This document shows, piece by piece, positions 35,029-44,029 of a stretch of DNA of 57,233 nucleotides (the first letter of the stretch is position 1; every line of letters starts with the position of its first letter). The notes beneath the pieces were generated by a model, which did not search any database, had not been told where the DNA came from, and saw only the letters and a program-made list of their open reading frames with translations. Source of the stretch: Lachnospiraceae bacterium (GTDB taxonomy: Bacteria; Bacillota; Clostridia; Lachnospirales; Lachnospiraceae). The DNA lies in assembly GCA_024698715.1 (NCBI GenBank), contig JAILRA010000005.1, positions 1 through 57,233 of the forward strand, read 5' to 3'. Both the position numbers and the translations under genes were made by a program.

Positions 35029-36279
35029 TCAATTTATGATTTCGGTAATTCTGATACCAAAACTTTCTTCAATAACAACTACTTCACCCTTTGCAACAAA
35101 CTTACCGTTTACAAGCACATCTATAGGCTCGCCGGCAATTTTATCAAGTTCAATGATGGTACCCGGAGCAAAATCCAGAATATCCGCAATTGATTTTCTG
35201 GTCCTTCCTAGTTCAACCGTAACTTCCAGAGGAACATCCATGATAAGATTGATGTTTTCCGGAGTATTCGCCGAAACAGTAGGCTGATTGAACGTCTGGA
35301 ACTGTGCCGGTGATACATTGATATTTCCCTGATTGAACTGTGGCATTTGATATCCCCCCATCGGAGGCATCTGATAACCCATAGGCGGTGCCTGATATCC
35401 CATCGGAGGTGCCTGATATCCCATATTGGGATCGGGGTAAGGAGGCATCTGCGGTGCTGTATTCTGCTGCATGGTCTGCTGTTGCATCTGAGGTGCGGGA
35501 GGCGGTGTCGAAACGTTAACCGATGAAGCACTGCTCGTATCATTGCTGATATTTTCCGCTTCCTCTACCTGATTGTTCATAAAAATATGATAAAGTTCTC
35601 TTGCAAAATCAAGAGGATAAAGCTGTAATATGGTCGAATCTATAAGATCGCCGATCTGCATCCTGAATCTGATACTTACAAACTTTCCGTTAAGGAAATC
35701 GGAAAATTCGGTTTCCTTGGAAAAATCGTTGATATCTATAAGTGATGCCTGAGGTGGAGAAATGTCTATCATCTTTCCGAGCATTGACGAAAGACTTGTC
35801 GCCGAAGAACCCATCATCTGATTCATTGCTTCGGAAATGGCACTCAGATGCAATTCTCCGAGTTCGCCGTCTATATTGGTTCCATCCCCGCCCATCATAA
35901 GATCGGTAATGATCTTAACATCAACTTCTTTAAGAATTAATATATTTGATCCGTCAAGTCCGCTGGTGTAGTTGATCTTGATGAATACGCAAGGTTTGTC
36001 GTAATCATCAAGCAGTTCATCCCATCGAACAATGTTGACGGATGGTGTTGTAATGTCAACTCTTCTGTTAACGAGCGAGTAAAGAGTTGTAGCACTGGTT
36101 CCCATTGAAATATTGGCAACTTCACCTATTGCATCTTTTTCGATATCGGTGAGATCATCACCGCCGGAAGTATCGGCAGCGCCGGCTGATTTATCTGCAG
36201 AACTGTCGGAATCCGAAGAAAGATCCATGCCGGCCAACAGTGCATTTATTTCATCTTGGGATAAAATACCGCCATCCAA
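35029..36279 (-). CDS. fliY: flagellar motor switch/CheY-P phosphatase FliY
   Basis: 416 residues. N-terminal CheY-binding peptide LSQDEINALL (7-16); a CheC-like domain (about 45-235) with two intact D/S-x3-E-x2-N-x22-P phosphatase motifs (starting at D49 and S147); a Pro/Gln/Met-rich linker (about 258-320) with tandem MGYQAPP-type repeats at 286-312; and a C-terminal FliN/SpoA domain (about 335-416). C-ring component that both builds the switch and removes phosphate from CheY. 4 bp after fliM. Confidence 0.97.
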   Translation of the reverse strand: MDGGILSQDEINALLAGMDLSSDSDSSADKSAGAADTSGGDDLTDIEKDAIGEVANISMGTSATTLYSLVNRRVDITTPSVNIVRWDELLDDYDKPCVFIKINYTSGLDGSNILILKEVDVKIITDLMMGGDGTNIDGELGELHLSAISEAMNQMMGSSATSLSSMLGKMIDISPPQASLIDINDFSKETEFSDFLNGKFVSIRFRMQIGDLIDSTILQLYPLDFARELYHIFMNNQVEEAENISNDTSSASSVNVSTPPPAPQMQQQTMQQNTAPQMPPYPDPNMGYQAPPMGYQAPPMGYQMPPMGGYQMPQFNQGNINVSPAQFQTFNQPTVSANTPENINLIMDVPLEVTVELGRTRKSIADILDFAPGTIIELDKIAGEPIDVLVNGKFVAKGEVVVIEESFGIRITEIIN

Positions 36280-36283
36280 CGAT

Positions 36284-37264
36284 TTATTCCTCCTCTCTTA
36301 TTACAGAAGTTACTTTAACTGCATATTTGTCATTGCTTGCACCGGCCACAGCGGTAAATTTTTTGATATTACCTACATAAACTTCAAGGGCCGATTCGAT
36401 ATTTGTATCAAGTCTTATGATGTCGCCAACGGACAGATTTGTGAAATCGGCAACGGTTACATTAGACTTGCCGAGAAGGCATTTAAGAGGAACATCCACT
36501 CTCTTTAACATGCCTTCGATATATTCGTTGTAAACCTCTTCTGAAAACGAAGTCATATTCGAGAACCAGAACTTTGTGTTGAGGTTATCGATAACAGTCT
36601 CGATGGTAAGGAACGGAAGTGCAACGTTCATAAAGCCTTCGACATCCCCGATCTTAATGTTCAGCGTTACGATCGCGATCATTTCATTCGGAGCGATTAT
36701 CTGCGCGAACTGAGGATTGGTTTCAATCCTGTCGAGAACGGGATTGATCTCGATAACGTTTTTCCACGGCTCACGTAAAAGCTGCATACTTACAACAAGA
36801 AGTTTTTCGAGAATATTGATCTCTATCTCGGAAAAATCCCTGATCTTATCCATTGCCTTGCCGGGTCCTCCGAGCAGTCTGTCAACCATCGCAAATCCCA
36901 GATTTGATGTCAGATTAATGATTATATCTCCGGGAAGAGGATTAAACTTAATGATCGACAGGATCGAAGGATTTCCGAGCGAATTGGAAAATTCGGAAAA
37001 AGTAACGGATTCCGAATACGCAACGTTTACCTGAACATTTCGCCTCAAATAAACCGGCAGATTGGTCGACAAAAGTCTTCCGTAATAATCAAATATCAGT
37101 TCAAGCGTACGAAGGTGTTCTTTGGAAAACTTCGAGGGACGTTTAAAGTCGTAATTCTTGACAGATGCGTCATTTCCGTCTTTCATCACATCAACGTCGA
37201 TTTCACCGCTGTTCAATGCTTTTAATAGATTGTCTATTTCATTTTGCGATAAAACCTCGCTCAC
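36284..37264 (-). CDS. fliM: flagellar motor switch protein FliM
   Basis: 326 residues: CheY-P-binding peptide LSQNEIDNLLKAL (5-17), middle CheC-like domain lacking phosphatase residues, and C-terminal SpoA domain. Includes the conserved MVDRLLGGPGKA segment. C-ring protein contacting FliG and FliY. Confidence 0.98.
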   Translation of the reverse strand: MSEVLSQNEIDNLLKALNSGEIDVDVMKDGNDASVKNYDFKRPSKFSKEHLRTLELIFDYYGRLLSTNLPVYLRRNVQVNVAYSESVTFSEFSNSLGNPSILSIIKFNPLPGDIIINLTSNLGFAMVDRLLGGPGKAMDKIRDFSEIEINILEKLLVVSMQLLREPWKNVIEINPVLDRIETNPQFAQIIAPNEMIAIVTLNIKIGDVEGFMNVALPFLTIETVIDNLNTKFWFSNMTSFSEEVYNEYIEGMLKRVDVPLKCLLGKSNVTVADFTNLSVGDIIRLDTNIESALEVYVGNIKKFTAVAGASNDKYAVKVTSVIREEE

Positions 37265-37300
37265 GAAGTCTGCCTCCTTTCGCCGAAAGTATTTGCGATC

Positions 37301-37825
37301 TTACTGGAAAACTATATCGCTGAAAGATACGTCAAAAATAAAATCTGAACCGGAATATTTTTCCTGAACTTTCTTTAAGATCTCTTTCTTGATCTCATCC
37401 TGAGATACTCTGGCTTCATCAATCGTATACTGACTTATAACGTCATTAACGATACTTCTGAAAAGATTTTCCTTATCGGCAACCGTAGCCGAATATTTTT
37501 TATAATCCTTATGTTTGTTGTCTATTGAAAAGAATACGGTAACCATGCAGAAATGAGCTTCATCATCGCCCGCTGAAGGCTTCAATGCGATAGTCATCTT
37601 TTCGGGGATCGAATATGTTTCGATATTTTCGATCGGAACATCGGGTTTAACATCTGTTTCGCTTGAACCCGTACCGAGATCGATACTGATGGCATTTGCC
37701 ACATCCGAAACAACCTTTGCGGTTTTCTGATTGGTGGTCATTACGGTAAACATCGTAATGCCGGAAATGACAATGTTAACGATCGTAAGTCCGAGTATAA
37801 GAATGGATAACAAATTTTTTTTCAT
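37301..37825 (-). CDS. fliL: flagellar basal-body-associated protein FliL
   Basis: 174 residues: short cytoplasmic start, one transmembrane helix (about 6-28), then a periplasmic-side stomatin-like domain ending LKKVQEKYSGSDFIFDVSFSD. Surrounds the stator and modulates torque. Located directly after motB, fitting that partner. Confidence 0.93.
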   Translation of the reverse strand: MKKNLLSILILGLTIVNIVISGITMFTVMTTNQKTAKVVSDVANAISIDLGTGSSETDVKPDVPIENIETYSIPEKMTIALKPSAGDDEAHFCMVTVFFSIDNKHKDYKKYSATVADKENLFRSIVNDVISQYTIDEARVSQDEIKKEILKKVQEKYSGSDFIFDVSFSDIVFQ

Positions 37826-37839
37826 TTTATTCTCCGGTA

Positions 37840-38640
37840 TTAATAATTTGTACTGTAAAAATTATATATTTTGATTTCTACTCTTCTGTTTAAAGCTCTT
37901 CCCTCAGCCGTTGAATTGTCGGCTATGGGAACATATTCGCCTCTTCCGGAATGTTTGATCCTGGCGGGATCGATATTGGTGTTGTTGATCAGATATCTGA
38001 ACACGCTGATTGCTCTGGCTGAAGAAAGTTCGTCATTATCGGAATATTTTGCACCGTTCATCGGAACATTGTCCGTATGACCTTCAACCTCGATAATACC
38101 GTCCGAATATCTCTCAAGGATCTTGGCAACCTGAGCCATCAAAGGAAGTGCTTCATCCTTGAGTTTCGCATCGCCGGAATTGAAAAGCAGCGAACCGTTC
38201 ATCGAAAGAAGAACATATTGAGAATTGAATTCCACTCCGACATCGGAGGAAATATTCTCTTCTTCAAGAGCCTCTTCTATGAGTTCAGCCATTTCCTCGC
38301 TTGCCTGAAGTGCCTGACTTTCGTACTCTTCAAGAGCGTCGTTTATCATCTGGTCGGAATCCTCGGCTTTACCCATGGAATTGACATATTTATCAAGATT
38401 GCTGAGCTGGCTTACACCGTTTGATATAAGCATACCTTCGCCGATAGCTTTACCGCCCGCGGTAAAAATAGAAAACGTATTGGCAAAAGATGCGGCAATA
38501 AGCTCGAATTTCTGTGCATCTACGGTTGACATCGAAAAAAGCAACACGAAGAAACAAAGAAGAAGATTCATAAGGTCAGAGAATGTGGCCATCCACGCGG
38601 GCGAGCCCTGCGGCGGATCTTCCTGCTTTCTTTTAGCCAT
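37840..38640 (-). CDS. motB: flagellar stator protein MotB
   Basis: 266 residues. Transmembrane helix with ion-binding D22 (FSDLMNLLLCFFVLLF), plug region, and C-terminal OmpA-like peptidoglycan-binding domain (EGHTDNVPM, SSARAISVFRYL). The frame runs upstream to 38691, but the ATG at 38640 has a perfect AAGGAGGTG and starts MAKRKQEDPP. Its first 8 bases overlap the end of motA, implying translational coupling and balanced stator stoichiometry. Confidence 0.98.
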   Translation of the reverse strand: MAKRKQEDPPQGSPAWMATFSDLMNLLLCFFVLLFSMSTVDAQKFELIAASFANTFSIFTAGGKAIGEGMLISNGVSQLSNLDKYVNSMGKAEDSDQMINDALEEYESQALQASEEMAELIEEALEEENISSDVGVEFNSQYVLLSMNGSLLFNSGDAKLKDEALPLMAQVAKILERYSDGIIEVEGHTDNVPMNGAKYSDNDELSSARAISVFRYLINNTNIDPARIKHSGRGEYVPIADNSTAEGRALNRRVEIKIYNFYSTNY

Positions 38641-39433
38641 TCTCTTCACCTCCTTCTTCGCTTGAAGCTGCGCTTCTGTCCGAAGGAGCAAGGAAGGATT
38701 TGAGTTTCTCCTCGATTACTCTGGGGTTTTCACCGGCCTGAATGGAAAGCAGACCTTCGATCATTATTTCCTTGCACTGAATCTCAGTTGCGTTATTGGA
38801 TTTAAGTTTATTGGATGTGGGGGTACATATCCAGTTGGCAAGAAGCGAACCGTAAAAAGTCGTGATCAAAGCAACGGCCATAGCGGGACCGATGGTTGAT
38901 GCATCGGACAGGTTCTGGAGCATAAGAACGAGACCGATAAGTGTACCGATCATACCCCATGCAGGACCCATAGCTCCGAGATCCGACCAGAAATTGATGT
39001 TTTTCTTATGTCTTTCCTCGGTGCTGACAAGTTCGGTTTCCATGATAGCTCTTACAAGTTCGGGATCGGTACCGTCAACTATGAGCAGGATGCCTTTTTT
39101 CATAAAAGCATCATCTATCTCACCGGATACTTCTTCCAGAGCAAGAAGACCTTCTTTTCTTGCGACATTGGATAACTCTATTATTTTACTTATCATTCCG
39201 GGAACATCCTGTTTCGGAGATTTGAATATCAAAAGAAAGCTCTTAAGACCTCCTATGTAATCTTTTAAAGACATGGAAGCCAAAACAGCAAAGAATGCAC
39301 CGCCGTATGTGATAAGCAATGATTTAATATCAATGAAAAATTTGATACCGGCAACTCCGTTATCACCTGTCATGATACCGATAAGCATCATGCCCACGCA
39401 AACGGCAAGTCCGATAATCGAAGCTAAGTCCAC
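38633..39433 (-). CDS. motA: flagellar stator protein MotA
   Basis: 266 residues, four transmembrane helices and a cytoplasmic loop; contains the conserved MGPAWGMIGTLIGLVLML segment with the pore-lining Pro. GTG start with AGAAGGG upstream. Location between flbD and fliL inside the fla operon is typical of Clostridia but not Bacillus. Confidence 0.98.
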   Translation of the reverse strand: MDLASIIGLAVCVGMMLIGIMTGDNGVAGIKFFIDIKSLLITYGGAFFAVLASMSLKDYIGGLKSFLLIFKSPKQDVPGMISKIIELSNVARKEGLLALEEVSGEIDDAFMKKGILLIVDGTDPELVRAIMETELVSTEERHKKNINFWSDLGAMGPAWGMIGTLIGLVLMLQNLSDASTIGPAMAVALITTFYGSLLANWICTPTSNKLKSNNATEIQCKEIMIEGLLSIQAGENPRVIEEKLKSFLAPSDRSAASSEEGGEENG

Positions 39434-39487
39434 TTTTGTGCCCTTCTTATTGTACTTTTAAGGGAAAAAAGCATAATATCCCCTTCC

Positions 39488-39649
39488 CTACGATTTTACT
39501 AAATTTTTAATCTCTTGTCTACCTTCTTTTACAATTATCTTGCGTCCGGTAGACAGTGTAATAACAGTATCTGGTGTTTCTTCGACCGTTTCGATGTAAC
39601 GCTCGTTAAGCAGAATTTTCACCCCGTCAAGTTTTGTCACTTCGATCAT
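39488..39649 (-). CDS. flbD: flagellar FlbD/SwrD protein
   Basis: A 53-residue protein, too short for many gene finders: MIEVTKLDGVKILLNERY at the start, then VEETPDTVITLSTGRK, IIVKEG. This is the FlbD family (SwrD in Bacillus), reported to raise stator power. ATG with AGGAGAG upstream. It sits after flgE and right before motA/motB, consistent with stator function. Confidence 0.92.
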   Translation of the reverse strand: MIEVTKLDGVKILLNERYIETVEETPDTVITLSTGRKIIVKEGRQEIKNLVKS

Positions 39650-39654
39650 TTTTT

Positions 39655-39745
39655 TACTCTCCTGTTATATCGGGCAGGTCATTTGCAATCCTGCACACAA
39701 CGAGTGTTCCATCCGTCAAAATAGGAACGCCTCATTACCGTTCAA
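39655..39745 (-). other. unexplained intergenic segment between flgE and flbD
   Basis: In the transcript this forms two hairpins, GTTCC...GGAAC (arms flanked by GAG/CTC) and GCAGG...CCTGC, each with a GGA near the loop. The same stretch also has a 24-codon open run ending in DLPDITGE-stop just before flbD, with no start codon or RBS. It could be a structured RNA, a decayed gene end or a piece of a repeat; I cannot decide from one copy. Confidence 0.4.
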
Positions 39746-39760
39746 AAACAAATAAAATCG

Positions 39761-39788
39761 GTGCCAGGCACATTTAAGTACCTGGCAC
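39761..39788 (-). repeat. REP-like GTGCCAGG/CCTGGCAC hairpin
   Basis: Eight-bp inverted repeat with a 12-nt centre downstream of flgE. Elements with GTGCCAGGCAC cores are widespread short repeats in Firmicutes. On the minus strand it is followed by a T-rich tract (ATTTTATTTGTTTTT), so it could act as a partial terminator or 3' processing block between flgE and flbD. Confidence 0.6.
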
Positions 39789-39839
39789 ACTGCACCGAGA
39801 ACAACTTCAGTCAAAATACCGACCAAAGCGTCATTAATA

Positions 39840-41213
39840 TTATCTCTTAAGGTTTACAAGTTCTTCAAGAAGCGTATCGGAAACCGTAATGATACGGCTG
39901 TTTGCCTGGAAACCACGCTGAGTTGTGATCATCTCGGTAAATTCCGCGGAAAGATCTACATTGGACATTTCGAGAACGCCTGTAGACATATATCCGCCAC
40001 CGGTTGTAACATCCACACCGATTCCGTCGAATGTACCGGAGTTGAGTGTTGCGGAATAAAGGTTATCGCCTTCTTTCTGAAGACCGGATGCATTCGCAAA
40101 AGAAGCAACCGCGATCTGACCGAGAAGTCTGGTCTGACCGTTGTCGTATGAAGCGTAGATCATACCGTTGTTCTGAATGGAAACACCGGAAAGTTCACCA
40201 ATCCTACGTCCCGAACCATCTCCCGTCTCATCACCGTTGATCATGGTGATGGTTGAAGTTCCGTTATTGTTGAACATTGATGTCTTGGAGAAATCAATGG
40301 ACATGTCTTTAAAATGCTTAAGATCAATGGTATCCGATCCGCTCGTAGCCGATTCGGCGAAATCTAGGATTGCACTGTTCTCGCCGTTGATCGACTTAAA
40401 TTCACCTGTAGCGGTATCGAAAATCAGCTTGTAAGGATTTGCGGGATCGCCGAATTTAGCAATGTTGTATATACTGCCGACTTTGTAAACATCTTTTAAT
40501 GACTCATTGTTGGAATTGAGAATGTCAGTCAGTTCTACATTGTACTCACCTTCGGTATCGGTAGCTTTAATAGCAAATTTTGCAGTATATGAATATCCGA
40601 GGCTGTCAAAGAATGAAACCGAGATGGATTTACCCGAAGTTGAAGCAGCATTTGTATCGTTCTTGTCAAGAATACCCGTAACATATGCTTTGGTTGTAGC
40701 TTCGGGAGGATATGTCATGTTTTCGGGGCTCATGATCTTCAAAGGCTTAACAGTATCCTGTTTAATATTGCCTGTTTCGGGATCTACACCCCATCCCATA
40801 ACGTTATAACCGGTTGCGGTAGTTGCAAGATTACCTGCGGCATCTACATAAAACGAACCGTCTCTCGTAAAGAAATTGTCTTTTCCGTTGCTGACAATAA
40901 AGAATGAATCACCTGTGATCTTAAGATCGAAAGGATTGCCCGTTGTCTGCGAAGATCCGGGTGATGTGATAGCGGTTGTTATGGCACCTGACATGGAACC
41001 CAAACCGATCTGTTTTGCATTTCTACCCGCGGTACCCGTTGCTGCATTGGGTCCCGATGCGGACTGTGTTGTCTGATACATAAGTTCTGTAAATGTAACA
41101 GACTGGGATTTGTAAGCGGTAGTATTAACATTTGCAATATTATTACCGATTACATCCATTTTGACCTGGTGTGTCTTAAGCCCCGAAACGCCGGAGTAAA
41201 GTGCTCTCATCAT
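39840..41213 (-). CDS. flgE: flagellar hook protein FlgE
   Basis: 457 residues: N-terminal rod/hook signature MMRALYSGVSGLKTHQ with DVIGNNIANVNT, variable middle, and C-terminal NVDLSAEFTEMITTQRGFQANSRI plus a helical end, the standard flagellar axial protein termini. Single polymer of the hook. Separated from flbD by 190 bp of hairpin-bearing DNA, unusual in this tightly packed operon. Confidence 0.97.
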   Translation of the reverse strand: MMRALYSGVSGLKTHQVKMDVIGNNIANVNTTAYKSQSVTFTELMYQTTQSASGPNAATGTAGRNAKQIGLGSMSGAITTAITSPGSSQTTGNPFDLKITGDSFFIVSNGKDNFFTRDGSFYVDAAGNLATTATGYNVMGWGVDPETGNIKQDTVKPLKIMSPENMTYPPEATTKAYVTGILDKNDTNAASTSGKSISVSFFDSLGYSYTAKFAIKATDTEGEYNVELTDILNSNNESLKDVYKVGSIYNIAKFGDPANPYKLIFDTATGEFKSINGENSAILDFAESATSGSDTIDLKHFKDMSIDFSKTSMFNNNGTSTITMINGDETGDGSGRRIGELSGVSIQNNGMIYASYDNGQTRLLGQIAVASFANASGLQKEGDNLYSATLNSGTFDGIGVDVTTGGGYMSTGVLEMSNVDLSAEFTEMITTQRGFQANSRIITVSDTLLEELVNLKR

Positions 41214-41293
41214 AATATTTGTCCTCCATTATCTTATTTCGGACGGATTTAAGAATGCATCTGATCCTTAAAATTAGCTTCCCGAAGGTCCGG

Positions 41294-41704
41294 CTAAGCG
41301 ATTACCGCTCCGTCTATGTTTGTGAAAATGTTTTCCTCGTTTGTACCCTGATCCATTGCCGTTACTACCGTATTGTGTTCAACGTTTACGATAAAAGCAA
41401 GTTCATCGACAAGTACAAGTGATTCTCTGATTCCTTTTTCGCCTGCTTTCCTTGCAGCATCATTGAGTCTTTCCATCTGTGACTGCGAAATTGTTATGTT
41501 CCTGTTTTCAAGTCTCGTCATGGCATGTTTGGAAAATCTTACGTCATTTACGTTATCTTCGATCTTTTCGTTCAGTATTTCGTTGAATGATCTGTGATCT
41601 TCGTTTAATCTCGGAACGTTCTTTGTTTCTTTTACAGACTGGTTACCGAATATTGCTTCCTGAATCTGCAGGTTGGAAAGGAACTGTGAATTGTTGATAT
41701 TCAT
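41294..41704 (-). CDS. flagellar operon protein, TIGR02530/YlzI type
   Basis: 136 residues. The C-terminal two thirds (RFSKHAMTRLENRNI ... VDELAFIVNVEHNTVVTAM) match a small protein family found between flgD and flgE in many Firmicutes. Predicted soluble, no known activity. Precedes flgE by 80 bp. Possible sigma-D-like promoter upstream at 41766-41792. Confidence 0.85.
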   Translation of the reverse strand: MNINNSQFLSNLQIQEAIFGNQSVKETKNVPRLNEDHRSFNEILNEKIEDNVNDVRFSKHAMTRLENRNITISQSQMERLNDAARKAGEKGIRESLVLVDELAFIVNVEHNTVVTAMDQGTNEENIFTNIDGAVIA

Positions 41705-41765
41705 AAATTACCCTCCCTGAAATCATAATACCTAATTTAATCCTGAATTTCAGTTACCGTTATTT

Positions 41766-41792
41766 ATATCGGACAATAATTGAAATCAGTTA
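41766..41792 (-). promoter_or_regulatory. weak candidate sigma-D/28 promoter before the YlzI-type gene
   Basis: Minus strand TAAC (41789-41792), 15-bp spacer, TCCGATAT (41766-41773), versus consensus TAAA-N15-GCCGATAT; two mismatches. It is in a 130-bp gap after flgD, an unusually large gap for this operon, and would drive ylzI-flgE and following genes. Confidence 0.4.
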
Positions 41793-41834
41793 ATTATAAG
41801 TTTCTAATTCCTGTGGATTCTTTAAAATTTTCTT

Positions 41835-42554
41835 TCAGACCTCATCGGTGGGCGGAGGTACGGGATCGGATTCATTTTCATTTCCCGAATCACCCGGTTC
41901 TGCGGGATCTTCATCCACAAGTGCCGCAGCCATAAGCTCATTGGCTTTGTTGATATACTGTTCAAGGATCTTCTGTGTATCTTTAGGAAGAAGCGTAAGC
42001 TGATATTCGCTTAAGCCTGCATAAAGATTGTAAGCTTCAACAACATCACCGACTTCGTTCATTGTAAGTTCTTCGACTTTGGGAAGTTTCTCGAGGATTT
42101 CTTTGATCCTGTCTACGGAATTGGCACCCTGCAGATATTCACCGTCGATAACTTCTTTGAGATCGTCGATCGAATAAAGTGAACCATCGATCGAAAGAAA
42201 TGCTTTTGATCCGTTATAAACGACTTTTTCTACATAACCCTGAACGGTCTTTGTCTCGCCTGATTCAGTTCTGGTCTCAACCACTACTTCTTTTCCTACG
42301 GTTTCACTGGCTCTTGAAAGAGCAAGATTGCCGGACATGTTCTGCATTTGTTCAAGTTCTGAAAATGTTGCATACTGAGAAATATATTCTGTATTGGAAG
42401 TAGGTTCCAAAGGATCCTGATATTTCATCTGTGCCACAAGAAGCTGAAGAAATGCGTCTTTGTCAAGTGCACTCGAACCTTTTGTATCTCTGTTGGCGGT
42501 CTGAGCGGTCTGATTACTGATCTGACCTTCAACAATTTGTGCTGATAAACCCAT
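41835..42554 (-). CDS. flgD: hook assembly scaffold FlgD
   Basis: 239 residues. The N-terminal FlgD core LDKDAFLQLLVAQMKYQDPLEP (read as DKDAFLQLLVAQMKYQDP) and TEYISQYATFSELEQM are clear. The middle is a beta domain with SKAFLSIDGSLYSIDDLKEV; the C-terminal extension is helical then acidic/Pro-rich, not the classic FlgD Ig-like domains. Caps the growing hook. 10 bp after fliK. Confidence 0.95.
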   Translation of the reverse strand: MGLSAQIVEGQISNQTAQTANRDTKGSSALDKDAFLQLLVAQMKYQDPLEPTSNTEYISQYATFSELEQMQNMSGNLALSRASETVGKEVVVETRTESGETKTVQGYVEKVVYNGSKAFLSIDGSLYSIDDLKEVIDGEYLQGANSVDRIKEILEKLPKVEELTMNEVGDVVEAYNLYAGLSEYQLTLLPKDTQKILEQYINKANELMAAALVDEDPAEPGDSGNENESDPVPPPTDEV

Positions 42555-42564
42555 ATTTTTTCTC

Positions 42565-43926
42565 CTATGCTTTGTAATCCATTGTGTTGCCTTGTGAAGT
42601 CATCATTTCCACTGCGATCTTCTCATCGTCTTCGTACTCTTCGATCTCATCCAGATCGACGCCATCTGCGATATTTATCCTTCTGACTCCGGAAGTTCTT
42701 GCTGCTCTTTCGTTTTCTTCGTCTCTGGATTCGGACTGAGTATTTTCGTTGAACTCGTTAGTCGAAACTCTTACTTCAACTTCATCAACTCTGATTCCGG
42801 ATCTGTCGAAATCTTCTTTTAACTGAATGAGCTGGCCTTCAATGATCGAACGGACATTTTCGTTTGCGGTAATAAACTCGGCTTTCATAACACCTTCAGC
42901 CTGTGTAACTCTGATATGGATAGTGCCTAAAGTTTCGGGCTGAAGCTTAAGTTCGAGTTCGTTAAGATTCTCTGTCGAAAGATTTCTTACATATTCGCCT
43001 ATCTGATCGTAGATCTCCTGTGCTCTTGTTGAGAAACCTGCATTTTCTTCACTGTTTACCGGTAAATTGTTTTGAATCTGATTATCGTTCGAAACATTTC
43101 CCGAAGCATAAGAATTATTGTTTTTATCGGATGAATCTTTTCCTGTCTCTTTGCTCTGAACTTCAGTTTTGATCTCTTTAGCAGTATTGTTCGAAGTTCC
43201 TTCGATAGAAACTGTTTCCGTATCGGATTTACCGATCTCAAGTTTCATATGAGAATTTTCTTCTTCACTGCCTAAATCTGCTTTCATTCTTTCGATCATT
43301 TCGGATAATTCTTCCGAATCGATACCGAGTTCGTCTGCAAGATTCTGAAGATTTTCTTCCGTAAGGGCTTCAAGATCTTTGATCGATTCAAACAAAGCGT
43401 CATTTGTAAGTATTTCAACGGAATCTGTGATACCGTTCAACTGCATCACTATTGCCTGAATATTATCGACATTGAGAAGATCCATTACTGTTAAACCGTT
43501 CTCTTCCATAAAATTCAGCATATCCTGAAGCGAAATATTGAACATTTCACAATATGCATTGATAATGGCATTTCCTGCTTCTTCAACAGCTTCTTCGATA
43601 TCCGTCTCTTCGACAGCGTTTGCTGAATTGTTATTCAGTTTTTTAGGGGAATTTTTGTCAGATTCGACTTTGTTCCCGGAATTTTCAAGTTTACCTTTGA
43701 TGCTGCCTGCGTTTTTGCCTTTATCATAATTGGTCTTAACGCTTTCTGAAGTTTTTAATTCATCAACAACATTGATATCTTTTAATCCGGGGCTGCCGAG
43801 ATTGTTTTCCTTCGAAACACTGTCGAAAGTTTTGGCGAATTCACCGTTGGAATCGTTGAGTTTGGGAATGTCAACGTTTACGAGATTCAGATCATTTACC
43901 ACATTGGTAATGCTTGGTGTACCCAT
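42565..43926 (-). CDS. fliK: flagellar hook-length control protein FliK
   Basis: 453 residues. Long, low-conservation N-terminal ruler region rich in Asn/Ser/Lys/Glu, then the C-terminal Flg_hook domain (about 305-400) with LNELELKLQPETLGTIHIRV and the GVMKAEF segment. Measures the hook and flips FlhB specificity. Position between ylxF and flgD is canonical. Confidence 0.94.
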   Translation of the reverse strand: MGTPSITNVVNDLNLVNVDIPKLNDSNGEFAKTFDSVSKENNLGSPGLKDINVVDELKTSESVKTNYDKGKNAGSIKGKLENSGNKVESDKNSPKKLNNNSANAVEETDIEEAVEEAGNAIINAYCEMFNISLQDMLNFMEENGLTVMDLLNVDNIQAIVMQLNGITDSVEILTNDALFESIKDLEALTEENLQNLADELGIDSEELSEMIERMKADLGSEEENSHMKLEIGKSDTETVSIEGTSNNTAKEIKTEVQSKETGKDSSDKNNNSYASGNVSNDNQIQNNLPVNSEENAGFSTRAQEIYDQIGEYVRNLSTENLNELELKLQPETLGTIHIRVTQAEGVMKAEFITANENVRSIIEGQLIQLKEDFDRSGIRVDEVEVRVSTNEFNENTQSESRDEENERAARTSGVRRINIADGVDLDEIEEYEDDEKIAVEMMTSQGNTMDYKA

Positions 43927-44029
43927 TGCGCTCCTCCTTTCTTCATAATATTCGAGAAAAATCTCTAAATATTTTATCGAAAGAATTCACGAATTCTTTA
44001 GTATTTATTTCAAACTTTGCGCATTTGAT

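Noticed and set aside
34633..35193. 186-codon plus-strand frame opposite cheY/fliY
   Set aside because: Antisense shadow; cheY is unmistakable on the other strand.
39650..39745. Possible c-di-GMP riboswitch in the flgE-flbD gap
   Set aside because: Two hairpins are present but the conserved GEMM core sequences are absent.
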